NCBI GenBank assembly: GCA_903819975.1
Contig: CAIJFI010000017.1
Coordinates: forward strand, 62,001-126,000
Length of the DNA stretch: 64,000 nucleotides
Origin: an uncultured Bacteroidota bacterium
Lineage (GTDB): Bacteria; Bacteroidota; Bacteroidia; Chitinophagales; Chitinophagaceae
Reading direction: 5' to 3'
Below, piece by piece: positions 62,131 to 64,000 of the stretch; position 1 is the stretch's first letter; each line of letters opens with the position of its first letter. Under the pieces are notes generated by a model. It did not search any database and was not told the origin of the DNA. It saw nothing but the letters and a program-made list of their open reading frames with translations. A program made the translations under genes and the position numbers.

Positions 62131-64000
62131 TTAATCAGGTTTCTTACCATCCAAGAAAGTATTGATGGTAGAGATTTGAGTTTGGTTATTTTCATCTTGC
62201 TCTACGGTGTACTTACTATAGTAGTTTTCAACCGATGCTAATGTGTTACCAAATAAATCCATATTTCTTCTAACATAAGCAGGCACTTCATCAAATTCGG
62301 CGCTTGGATCGTTGCCGTTGCCTATGTTGAATGATAAATTTCTTAACTTCTGAATACGCTCACGTACTTTTCTTCTTTGTTCTTCGGAATCATCCAAAGG
62401 CATATCATAATTCTGTGCAGTAGTTTTTCTACTTTCATTATTAGTATGAATAAACTCTTCTTCGCGCATTACCAATTGCATTGCTGGTTCTTCCTCAATA
62501 GCTACTCTAAAAGAAGTTTGGAAATCTTCAGCAGGTGATTCAACTGCTTCAACTATTGATGGTTCAACTGGCGTAGCAACTTCTGCAAATTCTGCAACTA
62601 ATGGTGCTTCAATTGATGGTTCAGCAACAACCGACTCAACCACAGGCGCAGTATATTCCTCTTCAGAATCAGCCTCTGCGTAAATATTTGTAGGCTTATT
62701 TAATACGAATGCATTTGTTTCATCATTGAAATTAAATACATGCGTTTCATCTGCCTCAGCTTCCATATTTAATTCAAAAACTTCTTCGTTCTCTTCAATT
62801 TCAGGTGTAGAAACAAAAACATTAATGGTTTCGCTTTCATCGAACGCATTTACATTTTCGCTTTCATCGAACGCATTTACATTTTCGCTTTCATCGAACG
62901 CTGACGCGTTCTCTTCCACAACCAATGTAGGCGTTAGGTTCAATGCTTCCATTGTTTCAGCAGCTTCTATAGTTAAGCTAGCATATTCTGCAGCCTCATC
63001 CATATCAGCAACTTCTTCAATTGCATTTTCCACAACAACCTCTTCAACCTCAGGAGCTTCTACTTCATCGGCACTTACTGCAAATGAAAAATGAATTGGC
63101 TCTTCGTTTGTAGTTTCAAGTACAAAATGATTGTCATTTTCAACTGTATTTTGAATTGGCTCCTCATTGATTGACTCTGCTGCAGCTTCAGTTGCTAAAG
63201 TCATGACAATCTTTTCTTCAATAGGGGCCTCAGCTTTTTTTGGTTCGTCTTTCTTAAAAGGATCTTTACCTTCAAATCCAGTAGCGATTAATGTGATGCC
63301 AATTTTCTCACCCAATGTATCATCGTAGCCACTACCCATGATTACATCGCTATGTTCACCAGTGCGTTCACGTAAAATGTTGCTGATGGTTTCTAATTCA
63401 TCCATGCTACATTCAAAATCTCCTTCTGCACTATTAATATTTAATAAGATCCATTTTGCACCTTTAATATCATTGTCGTTTAACAATGGAGAATTTAATG
63501 CTTCTTCAATTGCTCTTTGAGCTCTGTTTTCACCTTCTACTTCCGCCTTACCTAAAATAGCAACACCGCCATTTTTCATTACTGTACAAACGTCAGCAAA
63601 GTCAACAATAATATGACCACGGCTATTGATTACATCAGTAATACATTTTGCCGCTGTAGCTAATACGTTATCTGCTTTAGTGAAAGCTTCTTTCATTTTC
63701 AAATTGCCATATTGTACACGCAATTTGTCGTTTGAAATCACCAATAATGTATCCACTAATGGCTTTAATTGGTTGATACCATCTTCGGCTTGTTTTTGGC
63801 GTCTTGGGCCTTCAAATCCAAATGGAGTTGTAACGATACCCACAGTTAAAATGCCTAAATCCTTACAGATTTTTGCAATAATTGGAGCACCACCTGTACC
63901 AGTACCACCGCCCATTCCGACAGTGATAAAAGCCATTTTAGTGTTCACCTCTAATATTTTCTTGATTTCTTCCAAAGACTCTTCGGTAGCTAATTTACCA
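62131..64000 (-). CDS. ftsZ: FtsZ, cell-division GTPase (5' end off window)
   Basis: Tubulin-like ring-forming GTPase. The frame stays open to position 64000, so the first roughly 90 residues are missing; the ATG-like methionine at 63975 is internal. Visible: the GTP signature GMGGGTGTGGAPI, TVGIVTTPFGFEGPRR, NDKL and the T7 region VDFADVCTVMKNGG. After residue 250 of the visible part comes an acidic linker of about 300 residues containing 9-residue repeats. The conserved C-terminal peptide DEVPAYVRRN is at 62251-62298. It is followed by a further 39 residues ending FLDGKKPD, which is longer than in E. coli. Confidence 0.97.
   Translation of the reverse strand, partial: GKLATEESLEEIKKILEVNTKMAFITVGMGGGTGTGGAPIIAKICKDLGILTVGIVTTPFGFEGPRRQKQAEDGINQLKPLVDTLLVISNDKLRVQYGNLKMKEAFTKADNVLATAAKCITDVINSRGHIIVDFADVCTVMKNGGVAILGKAEVEGENRAQRAIEEALNSPLLNDNDIKGAKWILLNINSAEGDFECSMDELETISNILRERTGEHSDVIMGSGYDDTLGEKIGITLIATGFEGKDPFKKDEPKKAEAPIEEKIVMTLATEAAAESINEEPIQNTVENDNHFVLETTNEEPIHFSFAVSADEVEAPEVEEVVVENAIEEVADMDEAAEYASLTIEAAETMEALNLTPTLVVEENASAFDESENVNAFDESENVNAFDESETINVFVSTPEIEENEEVFELNMEAEADETHVFNFNDETNAFVLNKPTNIYAEADSEEEYTAPVVESVVAEPSIEAPLVAEFAEVATPVEPSIVEAVESPAEDFQTSFRVAIEEEPAMQLVMREEEFIHTNNESRKTTAQNYDMPLDDSEEQRRKVRERIQKLRNLSFNIGNGNDPSAEFDEVPAYVRRNMDLFGNTLASVENYYSKYTVEQDENNQTQISTINTFLDGKKPD
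62831..62901 (-). repeat. 27-bp tandem repeat in the FtsZ linker
   Basis: Units at 62831-62857 and 62858-62884 are identical and a third starts at 62885 (17 bases match). Each encodes nine residues of the NAFDESENV pattern in frame. Confidence 0.93.

Noticed and set aside
63975..63975. ATG at 63975 as the ftsZ start
   Set aside because: The frame continues upstream to the window edge with FtsZ-like sequence (EESLEEIKK), so it is an internal methionine.

Overview
The window is a single AT-rich chromosomal segment from a member of the Bacteroidota, most likely the Chitinophagales/Chitinophagaceae. The reasons are: SprA, a PorP/SprF protein and two T9SS C-terminal sorting domains (type IX secretion); FISUMP and DUF3127 proteins; the futalosine menaquinone genes mqnB and mqnD; a SemiSWEET; an FtsZ with a long acidic linker; and promoter-like TTTG...TAnnTTTG motifs instead of E. 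coli-type boxes. I did not find an integrase, transposase, CRISPR array or phage structural cassette. The assignment below family level is inference.

Layout. 1-4111: uvrA (C-terminal end off the left edge), then a membrane PAP2 phosphatase overlapping an exported NPP-type phosphodiesterase. 4123-17859: an accessory-looking cell-surface locus. A TPR histidine kinase and a LuxR-type response regulator sit between two opposed sets of exported repeat proteins: a 1014-residue tail-fibre-like protein plus a FISUMP protein on the minus strand, and a small T9SS-sorted protein, a 919-residue tail-fibre-like protein and a 1258-residue autotransporter-associated-repeat protein on the plus strand. The two fibre proteins share an exported N-terminal domain. 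17860-18340: a strongly palindromic non-coding stretch with a stray inverted copy of a tRNA 3' end, then tRNA-Pro(UGG) and tRNA-Ser(GCU). 18479-25807: dnaA, a DUF3127 protein with an SSB-like tail, an FAD-dependent dehydrogenase, an S1/P1-nuclease/phospholipase-C-like enzyme and a NatAB-type ABC exporter.

25791-43819: sprA downstream of ruvA, a divergent fabH - PLP sulfhydrylase/lyase - GNAT run, then a PorP/SprF gene downstream of a 2114-residue adhesin with 13 PKD-like repeats and a gliding-motility-type C-terminus. 43914-50423: fabD, folE and two tandem pterin synthases, mqnB-mqnD, a photolyase and a Nif3-family protein. 50433-64000: zinc-ribbon coiled-coil protein, TPR protein-recN, fabI-SemiSWEET, DUF2795, two LolD/MacB-type ATPases without a permease beside them, PduO-type adenosyltransferase, gatC, a FadN-type beta-oxidation enzyme, an SDR39U1 epimerase and ftsZ (N-terminus off the right edge).

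How the parts connect. Most of the window is housekeeping: DNA repair and replication (uvrA, dnaA, ruvA, recN, photolyase), fatty-acid synthesis (fabH, fabD, fabI), division (ftsZ), pterin and menaquinone synthesis. The remainder is the export and display of large surface proteins: SprA is the T9SS outer-membrane translocon, and the giant adhesin with its PorP/SprF partner is a probable client. The kinase-regulator-fibre locus at 4.1-17.9 kb and the tRNA-associated palindromic element at 17.9-18.1 kb are the two places that standard families explain least well.
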